A stretch of 21,140 nt of DNA from Verrucomicrobiota bacterium. GTDB lineage: Bacteria > Verrucomicrobiota > Verrucomicrobiia > Opitutales > Oceanipulchritudinaceae. The first letter of the stretch is position 1. Every line of letters starts with the position of its first letter. Of this stretch, positions 8,230 through 15,042 are shown piece after piece. Made by a program: the position numbers and the translations under genes. The stretch lies in NCBI GenBank assembly GCA_009908535.1, contig JAAAOD010000185.1, positions 1 to 21,140 of the forward strand, given 5' to 3'. Below the pieces are notes generated by a model, which did no database searches, was not told where the DNA came from, and saw only the letters and a program-made list of their open reading frames with translations.

Positions 8230-8871
8230 ATGAGATCCGCAAACCTTTTCCTCCTTCTCCTTTTCCCCGCAGTCGCTCTATCCGGCGAAGGCCTCCTCGT
8301 GGAGGGCAGGACGAGAAGCGGATTCTCTTTCGCAGGAAGTATCCATTCCGTAACTACGAAATCCCTCGTTCTCCGGCCCGGGGAAACGTCGGGACCGGCG
8401 CGAGTGGCCTTCCCTGTGCGGACCCTTGCCTCCATAAGCCTCTCCGTTCTGCCCGGCGGGGGCACCCCGCCCCTTGCCCAGCTGGCACCCCTGCGGTCCC
8501 TCCTTCCGCTGACGGATGCGCCGACCCGCAGGCGGATGCTGGAGCTTCTTTGCGGCGAACTGCGGGCCGAAACCGCGGAAGAGGTTTTCGCATGGGCGGA
8601 AGCCCTTGCCGACCTGCCCGGACCGCTCGAAGCAACACGCGAAGCGGAATTGCTGGCAGCCGAGGCCCTCGCCCGGCTCGGGCTGTGGCGCGAGACGGCC
8701 CGGCGGGTGGAAATCCTCAACGGGCGGATTCCCGCCCTTGCCGCGCCTTTGCCTCTGTGCCGGCTCAACCAGCACCTCGCGGAACGGCGCGGGGACGACG
8801 CCGCGGTCAAATGGTGGGCGCGGCTTCCGGAACTGCGCATTCCCGATTCCTTCTCTCCTCCCTCGCCATGA
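8230..8871 (+). CDS. Small exported alpha-helical protein of unknown function
   Basis: Not recognised. The 213-aa protein has a clear signal peptide (MRSANLFLLLLFPAVALSG). A short beta-rich segment follows (about 20-80: GLLVEGRTRSGFSFAGSIHSV...), then an alanine/leucine/glutamate-rich helical part (about 95-200) that looks like degenerate TPR or helical-hairpin repeats. The ATG at 8230 was chosen over the open frame from 8152 because the signal peptide begins there, four bases after the TPR gene stop. Its TGA overlaps the ATG of the ExbB-type gene (ATGA at 8868-8871), so translation of the two is coupled. That pairing suggests it works with the channel at the periplasmic face. Confidence 0.72.
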   Translation: MRSANLFLLLLFPAVALSGEGLLVEGRTRSGFSFAGSIHSVTTKSLVLRPGETSGPARVAFPVRTLASISLSVLPGGGTPPLAQLAPLRSLLPLTDAPTRRRMLELLCGELRAETAEEVFAWAEALADLPGPLEATREAELLAAEALARLGLWRETARRVEILNGRIPALAAPLPLCRLNQHLAERRGDDAAVKWWARLPELRIPDSFSPPSP

Positions 8872-9428
8872 CGAATCCCCTTCCCCTTCTCGCGCAGATC
8901 ACCCTTTTCGACCTGCTTCGCCAGGGCGGATGGGCCATGATTCCGCTCTCCCTTCTGTCCCTGACACTACTCATGCTCCTTCTCTTCGCCTGGATGCGCA
9001 CCTCATTGGCCTTCTTCGGCCTGCGTCCTTCGCGCTGGATCCGCGAGCCTTTGCTGCCGGAGCTGCGGAAGGAGTTGGCGGCACGGCAGAAGGAAGAGCG
9101 AGCCGAAGCGACGGAGCAACTGCTGCAGTCGGTGGAAGGCACGACCATGCGCTGGATCCAGTATCTCAATGTCATTGCCACCATCGCTCCCATGGTGGGT
9201 TTGCTTGGGACGGTCAGCGGCATGATCGGGGCCTTTCAGACGATCGCGACCGGCGGAATGGGCAAACCGGAGCTGCTGGCGGGCGATATCGGCGAAGCGC
9301 TGATCACCACGGCAACCGGTTTGACCATCGGCATCCCGGCGATGATCTTTTATTTCGTGCTGCGCAACCGCCTCGACGCGCGCCTGGAAGCGATGGAGGA
9401 AAACCTGCGCGAGGATGCGCCGGAATGA
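8868..9428 (+). CDS. MotA/TolQ/ExbB proton-channel family protein
   Basis: Inner-membrane subunit of a proton-driven motor. ExbB, TolQ and MotA all pair with a single-helix partner to convert proton flow to work on the envelope. The 186-aa protein has three membrane helices (about 23-42, 100-122, 146-166), a cytosolic loop of about 58 residues between the first two, and the family signatures APMVGLLGTVSGMIGAF (107-123) and GDIGEALITTATGLTIGIPA (139-158). It lacks the long periplasmic N-terminus of some ExbB proteins. It overlaps the preceding gene by ATGA. No ExbD/TolR-like gene follows: the next gene converges on it with the two stop codons touching. Its partner must be elsewhere, or the small exported proteins upstream replace it. 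Confidence 0.9.
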   Translation: MTNPLPLLAQITLFDLLRQGGWAMIPLSLLSLTLLMLLLFAWMRTSLAFFGLRPSRWIREPLLPELRKELAARQKEERAEATEQLLQSVEGTTMRWIQYLNVIATIAPMVGLLGTVSGMIGAFQTIATGGMGKPELLAGDIGEALITTATGLTIGIPAMIFYFVLRNRLDARLEAMEENLREDAPE

Positions 9429-10121
9429 TCAGGCCCCGGCGTTATCCGCCTCCGCCGCTCCCATTCGGTCCTGCAGGGCACTGGCCCGGAATGACCACAT
9501 GCTGGCGCCTTCGAGCTGAAGAATCAGGTCCACATTCTCCCGTGCGGCTTCAAGATCGTCTTCCTGCCACTGGGAAACGGCGAGATGATAAGCCGCTTCC
9601 CCGCGGGTCTGGTCGAGAAAGGAAGGGTCGAGGGCCACCTCTTCAAGCAGTTCCTGTCCGGCTTGCACGGCGCCGTCCCGAATGAGGCTGACGCCCTGTC
9701 CGACGAGGGCGCGCGCTTTCATGGGCGTGTCGGTCAGCACCTCGGCGGCCTCCCTGTACAATTCACCCGCTTCGGCAAAGGATTCCTCCTGGAAGCGGGC
9801 ATCGGCGATGGAAAGCTTCGCCACTCCGGCCAGCGGATGGCCGGAATGTTCTTCCGCGAATGCGGTCAGGTCGACGAGCGATTCCGTCTCGGCGAAGGCC
9901 TCCTGGATGGCCTCCTCGTTCTGGACTTCCCAGTACTGGTAGCCCTGGATGCCAAGGACGATCAGCGCGCCCACGGCGATCCCTCCGAAAATGCCCGGTC
10001 CGTTTTTCTTCCAGAAATCGTTGAAGCGTTCTTCGACGTCAGCGTCCGGCGGGAGCTCGCTTTCGCTGTCGAGATTGTTCGGGTTCAGGGGCTTTTCCGG
10101 TTCCTGCTTCTTGTTGCTCAT
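9429..10121 (-). CDS. YfgM-like single-pass membrane protein with TPR-type periplasmic domain
   Basis: The 230-aa protein has an acidic cytosolic N-terminus (about 1-40), one membrane helix (about 42-62, GPGIFGGIAVGALIVLGIQG) and a helical periplasmic domain with TPR-like hairpins such as AEAGELYREAAEVLTDTP and ARENVDLILQLEGAS. This order matches the TPR_21/YfgM family, whose E. coli member is a helper of the SecYEG translocon that binds exported proteins. The assignment rests on architecture and sequence style. The ATG at 10121 (MSNKKQEPEKP) fits; the same frame is open far upstream, antisense to purD, which is spurious. Its stop directly abuts the stop of the ExbB-type gene (TGATCA, 9426-9431). 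Confidence 0.78.
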   Translation of the reverse strand: MSNKKQEPEKPLNPNNLDSESELPPDADVEERFNDFWKKNGPGIFGGIAVGALIVLGIQGYQYWEVQNEEAIQEAFAETESLVDLTAFAEEHSGHPLAGVAKLSIADARFQEESFAEAGELYREAAEVLTDTPMKARALVGQGVSLIRDGAVQAGQELLEEVALDPSFLDQTRGEAAYHLAVSQWQEDDLEAARENVDLILQLEGASMWSFRASALQDRMGAAEADNAGA

Positions 10122-10274
10122 GGAGATCTGCGCTGATGTGAACGGGAGAGGAAGCGAGATCGCGGATAAAAGGTCAACGCCTTTCCATGGTGGCGGGAAT
10201 CTTGCCGGAGCCCCGGAATGCATCGTTGCCATGGCGCAAGGGAACCGCCTCAATCGGATTCCATGGATGAAGGC
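10122..10274. other. Divergent intergenic region (yfgM-like / purD)
   Basis: This 153-base gap is the longest in the window and must carry the start signals of both neighbours. On the minus strand there is a TTGACC hexamer (10169-10174), but no acceptable -10 at the right distance. No RNA gene or strong hairpin was found. Confidence 0.4.
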
Positions 10275-11552
10275 ATGACGGTCCTTGTTCTTGGCGGAGG
10301 CGGAAGGGAACACGCCCTGCTCAAATGCTGCCTCCGTAGCGAACGCGTCGGACGCGTCGTCGCCGCGCCCGGCAACGGCGGGATGGCACGGGAAGCAGAG
10401 TGCCGCCCCGTCGATGCCGAAGACGGCGACGCGGTGCTGGCCCTCGCCCGGGCATGCGGGGCTGATCTCGTCATCATTGGCCCGGAGGCGCCCCTTGCCG
10501 CCGGGGTGGCGGACGTCCTGCGCAAAGCGGGCTTCCGCGTCTTCGGGCCGGGTCGTGAAGCGGCGCGGCTCGAGAGCAGCAAGGCCTTCTGCAAAGCCTT
10601 TCTGCGCGACAATGGTGTTCCGACGGCGGCATGGGCGAATTTCACGGAGGTCGCCGAGGCGGTCGCATGGCTCGACCGATGCGCCTTCCCCGTCGTCGTC
10701 AAGGCGAGCGGGCTCGCGGCCGGGAAAGGCGTGATCATTTGCGAGGACCGGGAGGCTGCGGAATCCGCCATTCGGGAGATGCTGGAGGAACGGCGCTTCG
10801 GCGAAAGCGGACGCGAGATCGTCATCGAAGAATTCCTCACCGGTCAGGAGGCCTCCCTGATGGTATTGATCGGCGGCGGCGACTACGTCTGTCTCCAACC
10901 CAGCCAGGACCACAAGCGGATCGGCGAAGGCGACACCGGCCCCAACACCGGTGGGATGGGCGCCTACGCGCCCGCCGCCGTCGTGACCGAAGCCGTCATG
11001 GCGAAGGTCCGCGAGCGTATCCTCGCCCCCACCATGGAGGGTCTCCGCAAGGCCGGCCTCGATTACCGGGGGGTCCTTTTCGTCGGCCTCATGATCGATG
11101 ACAAGGGAGAGCCGAAGGTCCTCGAATTCAATGTCCGCTTCGGCGATCCGGAATGTCAGGTGCTGCTTCCGCTTTGCGAAACCGATCCCGTCCAGCTGAT
11201 GGTGGAATGCGCCGAGGGGCGCCTTGCCACCACCAACCTCCGCTTCCACGAGGGCGCGGCGATGATCGTCGTCCTCGCCGCGAAGGGGTATCCCGGTTCC
11301 TACGCCAAGGGCGAACCGATCGGCCTCCCCGGGCAGCTTCCCGAAGGCGTCGACATTCTGCACGCCGGAACCCGTCTCGACGAAGCGGGGCAGCTGCTCT
11401 CCGCCGGCGGACGCGTCCTCGGGGTGACCGCGGTCGGATCCGACTTGCGGGATGCCGCGGACAAGGCCTATGCCGTCGTCGACAAGGTGGAATGGGTCGG
11501 CAAAACCTTTCGCCGCGATATCGGCCAGCGACAATTGCATCCCACTTCCTGA
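10275..11552 (+). CDS. purD: Phosphoribosylamine--glycine ligase (GAR synthetase)
   Basis: Second step of de novo purine synthesis: joins glycine to phosphoribosylamine with ATP. The 425-aa ATP-grasp enzyme matches the family in length. Seen in order: MTVLVLGGGGREHAL at the N-terminus, IIGPEAPLAAG, SSKAFCKAFL, the ATP-binding VVKASGLAAGKGV, EEFLTGQEASLMV, the signature QDHKRIGEGDTGPNTGGMGA and the metal-binding EFNVRFGDPECQ. The C-terminal domain holds AAKGYPGSYAKG. The start at 10275 places the glycine-rich loop at the N-terminus as in other PurD proteins; ATG 10263 four codons upstream is an alternative. A small coiled-coil gene follows after 19 bases, then thyA and folA, so this forms part of a nucleotide-synthesis run. 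Confidence 0.97.
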   Translation: MTVLVLGGGGREHALLKCCLRSERVGRVVAAPGNGGMAREAECRPVDAEDGDAVLALARACGADLVIIGPEAPLAAGVADVLRKAGFRVFGPGREAARLESSKAFCKAFLRDNGVPTAAWANFTEVAEAVAWLDRCAFPVVVKASGLAAGKGVIICEDREAAESAIREMLEERRFGESGREIVIEEFLTGQEASLMVLIGGGDYVCLQPSQDHKRIGEGDTGPNTGGMGAYAPAAVVTEAVMAKVRERILAPTMEGLRKAGLDYRGVLFVGLMIDDKGEPKVLEFNVRFGDPECQVLLPLCETDPVQLMVECAEGRLATTNLRFHEGAAMIVVLAAKGYPGSYAKGEPIGLPGQLPEGVDILHAGTRLDEAGQLLSAGGRVLGVTAVGSDLRDAADKAYAVVDKVEWVGKTFRRDIGQRQLHPTS

Positions 11553-11571
11553 CCTGTACCCTTTTATCCAT

Positions 11572-11865
11572 ATGAAAAGTGCTTACGAACTCGCCATGGA
11601 ACGCCTGCAGAAAGAAGACCCCGACAGCGTTCCCACCCTGACCCATGAGCAGAAGGAAGAGCTGCAACGCCTTGAGGAATCCTACAAGGCGAAGACCGCG
11701 GAACGGGAGGTCTTCCTGCAAAAGCAACTCACGGAGGCCCGTTCCAAAGGCGATCCCGAAGCGGTCGCGCAGATCGAAAAGCAGATGCGCAACGAGCGCG
11801 ACCGCCTCGAGGAGGAAAAGGAAGCCGCCAAGGAGAAGGTCCGGCAGGGGAAGTCCGCTTCATGA
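11572..11865 (+). CDS. Small charged coiled-coil protein of unknown function
   Basis: A 97-aa protein starting MKSAYELAMERLQKED. It is very rich in Glu, Lys, Arg and Gln with regular hydrophobic spacing, so most of it (about residues 25-92) should be one long helix or coiled coil. There is no signal peptide, membrane helix or cysteine. The ATG at 11572 is chosen because the upstream open frame runs antisense-like through the purD 3' end. The TGA overlaps the ATG of thyA (ATGA at 11862-11865), so the two are translationally coupled. I recall similar proteins as conserved unknowns in the Verrucomicrobia/Planctomycetes, but cannot confirm it here. A structural or regulatory link to nucleotide metabolism is only suggested by position. 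Confidence 0.8.
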   Translation: MKSAYELAMERLQKEDPDSVPTLTHEQKEELQRLEESYKAKTAEREVFLQKQLTEARSKGDPEAVAQIEKQMRNERDRLEEEKEAAKEKVRQGKSAS

Positions 11866-12662
11866 GGGAATATCACGACCTGCTCCGGAAAGTACTGGAA
11901 AACGGGAAACCGCGCCGGGACCGCACCGGCGTCGGCACGCTCTCCCTTTTCGGCGCGCAAAGCCACTACAACCTGCGCGAGGGCTTTCCCCTCGTCACGA
12001 CGAAAAAGATCTACGTGCGCGCCCTCATCCATGAGCTGCTCTGGTTCCTCAAGGGTGATACGAACATCCGTTACCTGAACGAAAACCGCGTCACCATCTG
12101 GGACGAATGGGCAGATGAAAATGGCGACCTCGGTCCCATCTACGGTGCGCAGTGGACACGCTGGCCGGCGACCGACGGAACGACGATCAACCAGATCGAC
12201 GCCGTCATCGATTCGATCCGGAACAAACCCGCCAGCCGGCGCCATATCGTGAGCGCATGGAATGTCGCCGAATTGCCGAAGATGGCCCTGCCGCCCTGCC
12301 ACACCCTTTTCCAGTTCTATGTCGACGAAGAGGAGGGCTCGCTCTCCTGCCAGCTTTACCAGCGAAGTGCCGACCTGTTCCTCGGCGTCCCTTTCAACAT
12401 CGCCTCCTACAGCCTCCTGACCCTGATGATCGCGCAGGTCTGCGGACTCGAACCGGGGGACTTCGTCCACACCTTCGGTGACCTGCATATCTACCAGAAC
12501 CACCTCGAACAGGCCCGGCTGCAACTGAGCCGCGAATCGCGGAGGCTGCCGACGATGCATCTCAATCCCGAAAGGACCGACATCCGCGACTTCGTGTACG
12601 AAGATTTCCGTCTCGAAGGCTACGATCCCCATCCCGCCATCAAAGCCCCCATCGCCGTATGA
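11862..12662 (+). CDS. thyA: Thymidylate synthase
   Basis: Converts dUMP to dTMP using methylene-tetrahydrofolate, producing dihydrofolate. The 266-aa protein is almost the E. coli length (264). It shows RDRTGVGTLSLFG with the phosphate-binding Arg, ELLWFLKGDTN, QWTRWP, RRHIVSAWN (126-134), the nucleophile Cys146 in LPPCHTLFQFYV, and QRSADLFLGVPFNIASY followed by FGDLHIYQNH. All catalytic blocks are intact. It begins within the stop of the coiled-coil gene and its own TGA overlaps the folA ATG (12659-12662), the common pairing in which FolA regenerates the folate oxidised by ThyA. Confidence 0.98.
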   Translation: MREYHDLLRKVLENGKPRRDRTGVGTLSLFGAQSHYNLREGFPLVTTKKIYVRALIHELLWFLKGDTNIRYLNENRVTIWDEWADENGDLGPIYGAQWTRWPATDGTTINQIDAVIDSIRNKPASRRHIVSAWNVAELPKMALPPCHTLFQFYVDEEEGSLSCQLYQRSADLFLGVPFNIASYSLLTLMIAQVCGLEPGDFVHTFGDLHIYQNHLEQARLQLSRESRRLPTMHLNPERTDIRDFVYEDFRLEGYDPHPAIKAPIAV

Positions 12663-13141
12663 GCGAAACCATCCCCCAACGCCCGTGGAAAGCCATCGCC
12701 GCGATGTCGGAAAACCGCGTCATCGGCAAAGGCAACGACCTCCCGTGGCACCTGCCCGAGGACATGAAATGGGTGATGAACTGTACCCGCGACCAAGCCA
12801 TCGCGATGGGGCGCCGCACCTATGAAAGCATGGGCAAGCCGCTGCCCCGGCGCGAAAACATCGTCATCTCCCGCTCCCTCTCCGAATTGCCGGGCTGCAC
12901 CGTCCTTCCTTCGCTGGAGGCCCTGCTCGATCATCAGACCGATCGCCACATCTGGATTTTCGGAGGCGGCGAGATCTACCGCCAGGCCCTGCCCCATATC
13001 CATACCCTCTACCTCACCCTCGTCTACGGGGAGTTCACGGGGGATGCCTTCTTCCCGCCCTTCGAGGACCAATTCCGCCTCGCCGAAACCCTTCGCCGCG
13101 AAAAGCAATTCGAGATCCGCCGCTACGATGCGCTTTATTGA
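12659..13141 (+). CDS. folA: Dihydrofolate reductase
   Basis: Reduces dihydrofolate to tetrahydrofolate with NADPH. The 160-aa protein has the expected size. Visible blocks are AMSENRVIGKGNDLPWHLPED with the acidic substrate-binding residue Asp35, MGRRTYESMGKPLPRRENIVISR (NADPH site) and IFGGGEIYRQALP (glycine loop). The gene is coupled to thyA by an ATGA overlap. It is the last of the purD-thyA-folA run before a 30-base gap containing a perfect 13-base palindrome. Confidence 0.97.
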   Translation: MSETIPQRPWKAIAAMSENRVIGKGNDLPWHLPEDMKWVMNCTRDQAIAMGRRTYESMGKPLPRRENIVISRSLSELPGCTVLPSLEALLDHQTDRHIWIFGGGEIYRQALPHIHTLYLTLVYGEFTGDAFFPPFEDQFRLAETLRREKQFEIRRYDALY

Positions 13142-13142
13142 C

Positions 13143-13155
13143 ATGGCAATGCCAT
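13143..13155. repeat. 13-base palindrome between folA and the FecCD permease
   Basis: ATGGCA-A-TGCCAT is a perfect inverted repeat with a one-base centre, lying two bases after the folA stop and 17 bases before the permease start. It could be a dimeric regulator site for the transporter genes, or chance. It does not resemble a Fur or DtxR consensus, and there is no T-run to make it a terminator. Confidence 0.35.
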
Positions 13156-13171
13156 TTGCGAAGCTGGGCGG

Positions 13172-14242
13172 ATGGAGCGACGGACGGAACGCGGCGGACT
13201 GCTGAGCCGCTGGGGCTGGCGGGGGGGCATGGTCCCGCTGCTGGTTCTTCTGCTGCTGCTTTCGCTAAACGCGGGCCCGGTGGCGACGACTCCGGGGGAG
13301 GTGCTCGGCACCTTGGCGGAGAAGCTGACGTTTGGGGCGTTCGAGACGGGTGTATCGGAGCGGCGGGCCCTGGTCATCTGGGACCTGCGCCTGCCGCGGG
13401 CGCTGACGGCGCTGCTGACGGGAGCAGCGCTGGCCATGGCGGGGGCCTGCCTGCAGGGGCTGTTCCGGAACCCCCTCGCCGACCCGGGGCTGATCGGGGT
13501 CTCCAGCGGCGGGGCCATCGGGGCGATCATCGCCATTTCGCTGCAGCCGCTGCTGATCGGGCTCCCGGTTTTCGTCCAGACCCTCCAACTCCCCTTCTGG
13601 TCGATGCTGGGGGCGGCGGGAACGACCTTTCTCGTCTACCGGCTGGCCCGCATTGCGGGGAAGACGCACGTCTCCACCCTGCTGCTCGCCGGAGTGGCGG
13701 TGAACGCGCTCGCGGGGGCGATGGTCGGCGGCGTTTTGTATTTATCGGACAACTACGCCCTGCGGCGCTTCACCTTCTGGACGCTGGGCAGCCTGCACAA
13801 CAGCGGCTGGACGGACCTGCTGCTCATGGCCCCCTTCATCCTGCTCCCGGCCCTGCTATTGCCACGCTTCCGGAGGGCCTTGAACGCCTTTCTCCTCGGC
13901 GAGGCGGAGGCCTACCACCTCGGCTTCTCCACGCAGACGGTGAAGAACAGTGTCATCATTCTCTGCGCCGCCATGGTCGGGGTGACGGTCGCCTACTGCG
14001 GCCTGATCGGTTTTGTCGGTCTCGTCGTACCGCACCTCGTCCGCCTGTTACGGGGCCCGGATTTCCGCCGCCTCCTGCCGGGATCGGCCTTCCTCGGCGG
14101 CACCATCATGCTGGGGGCCGACCTTGTTGCGCGGACGGCGAACGCACCTTCGGAAATTCCCATCGGGGTCATCACCGCCCTACTCGGCGCACCCTTCTTC
14201 CTTTATCTGATCGAACGCCGCAAACGTCAACTGGCCGCCTGA
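13172..14242 (+). CDS. FecCD-family ABC permease (heme/siderophore/cobalamin type)
   Basis: Inner-membrane channel of an ABC importer for iron complexes, heme or cobalamin. The 356-aa protein is hydrophobic with about ten predicted helices, as in BtuC/HmuU. Family motifs include LRLPRALTALLTGAALAMAG (start of helix 2), QGLFRNPLADPGLIGVSSG, VAYCGLIGFVGLVVPHLVR (the coupling region) and SEIPIGVITALLGAPFFLYL at the C-terminus. The ATG at 13172 gives a short basic N-terminus before helix 1. The cognate ATPase starts 4 bases after the stop. No periplasmic binding protein or TonB receptor gene is adjacent, so the substrate must be read from the ATPase type and stays open; HmuU (heme) is the best guess. 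Confidence 0.88.
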   Translation: MERRTERGGLLSRWGWRGGMVPLLVLLLLLSLNAGPVATTPGEVLGTLAEKLTFGAFETGVSERRALVIWDLRLPRALTALLTGAALAMAGACLQGLFRNPLADPGLIGVSSGGAIGAIIAISLQPLLIGLPVFVQTLQLPFWSMLGAAGTTFLVYRLARIAGKTHVSTLLLAGVAVNALAGAMVGGVLYLSDNYALRRFTFWTLGSLHNSGWTDLLLMAPFILLPALLLPRFRRALNAFLLGEAEAYHLGFSTQTVKNSVIILCAAMVGVTVAYCGLIGFVGLVVPHLVRLLRGPDFRRLLPGSAFLGGTIMLGADLVARTANAPSEIPIGVITALLGAPFFLYLIERRKRQLAA

Positions 14243-14246
14243 ACCC

Positions 14247-15032
14247 ATGCTGGAAGCAAAGAGCATCTCCCTCCACCGCGGCGGCCGCCCCATTCTCCGG
14301 GACATCCAGCTGCGCATCGAGCCTGGTAAAGTTTCCGTGGTCCTTGGACCGAACGGGGCGGGCAAGACTTCCCTCTTGCGGGTTCTCTCCGGCGAATGGG
14401 ACCCCGATCCGGAGGGCGAAGTCCGCTTTCACGGGCAGCCGCTTTCTTCCATTCCGGTCCGCCGGCTCGGCCAGCTGCGCGCCTACCTTCACCAGGAGAG
14501 CAACCTTGATTTCGCCTTCACCGCCCTTGAGGTGGTCCTCCTCGGGCGCAGTCCGCACATGCGCGGCGGGGAGCGACCGGAGGACTACAGGATCGCGCGC
14601 AAGGTCCTTGCCCGCGTCGATCTCGCTGACCGGGCCGACGACCTCTACACCCATCTCTCCGGCGGAGAAAAGCAGAGGGTACAGCTCGCCCGCGTTCTCG
14701 CCCAGATCGAGGGTCCCCCGGAAGAGCGGCGGCAGCGCTGCCTCTTTCTCGACGAACCGACGAACAACCTCGATCTCTGGCACCAGAAGACGGTCCAGGG
14801 GGTTGTCCGGGAGGTGGCCGACAGCGGTACCGCCGTTGTCATGATTATTCACGACATCAACCAGGCCATTCGGAACGCCGACCACATTTTCGTCCTTTCC
14901 GAAGGCCGCCTCGCCCTCGACGGCGCACCAGAAGCGATTGCCGCGGATCCGCGCCTTGCGGAGATCTTCCGCGTGCGGCTGAATTCCGTCCGTCTCCAAA
15001 GCCACAGGCGGCCGTTTCTGCTCGTGGAGTGA
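14247..15032 (+). CDS. ABC transporter ATP-binding protein, HmuV-like
   Basis: ATPase that powers the FecCD-type permease encoded just before it. The 261-aa protein has Walker A GPNGAGKT (34-41), the Q-loop HQESN near 82-86, signature LSGGE (137-141), Walker B CLFLDEPT (165-172) and the switch His202. The order VVLLGRSPH followed by the insert before Walker B (LAQIEGPPEERRQR) is like heme importers (HmuV). Heme specificity is therefore likely but not proven. It converges on the isochorismate synthase gene with only 10 bases between stops and no recognisable terminator. Confidence 0.9.
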   Translation: MLEAKSISLHRGGRPILRDIQLRIEPGKVSVVLGPNGAGKTSLLRVLSGEWDPDPEGEVRFHGQPLSSIPVRRLGQLRAYLHQESNLDFAFTALEVVLLGRSPHMRGGERPEDYRIARKVLARVDLADRADDLYTHLSGGEKQRVQLARVLAQIEGPPEERRQRCLFLDEPTNNLDLWHQKTVQGVVREVADSGTAVVMIIHDINQAIRNADHIFVLSEGRLALDGAPEAIAADPRLAEIFRVRLNSVRLQSHRRPFLLVE

Positions 15033-15042
15033 TGCGGAATTT

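Noticed and set aside
7275..8840. 521-codon minus-strand open frame
   Set aside because: Antisense to the TPR and small exported protein genes; Arg/Gly/Pro-rich with no motifs.
9429..11540. 703-codon minus-strand frame that appears to fuse a long N-terminal part to the YfgM-like protein
   Set aside because: The upstream 470 codons are antisense to purD and its leader. The real protein begins at the ATG at 10121, just before its cytosolic N-terminus and membrane helix.
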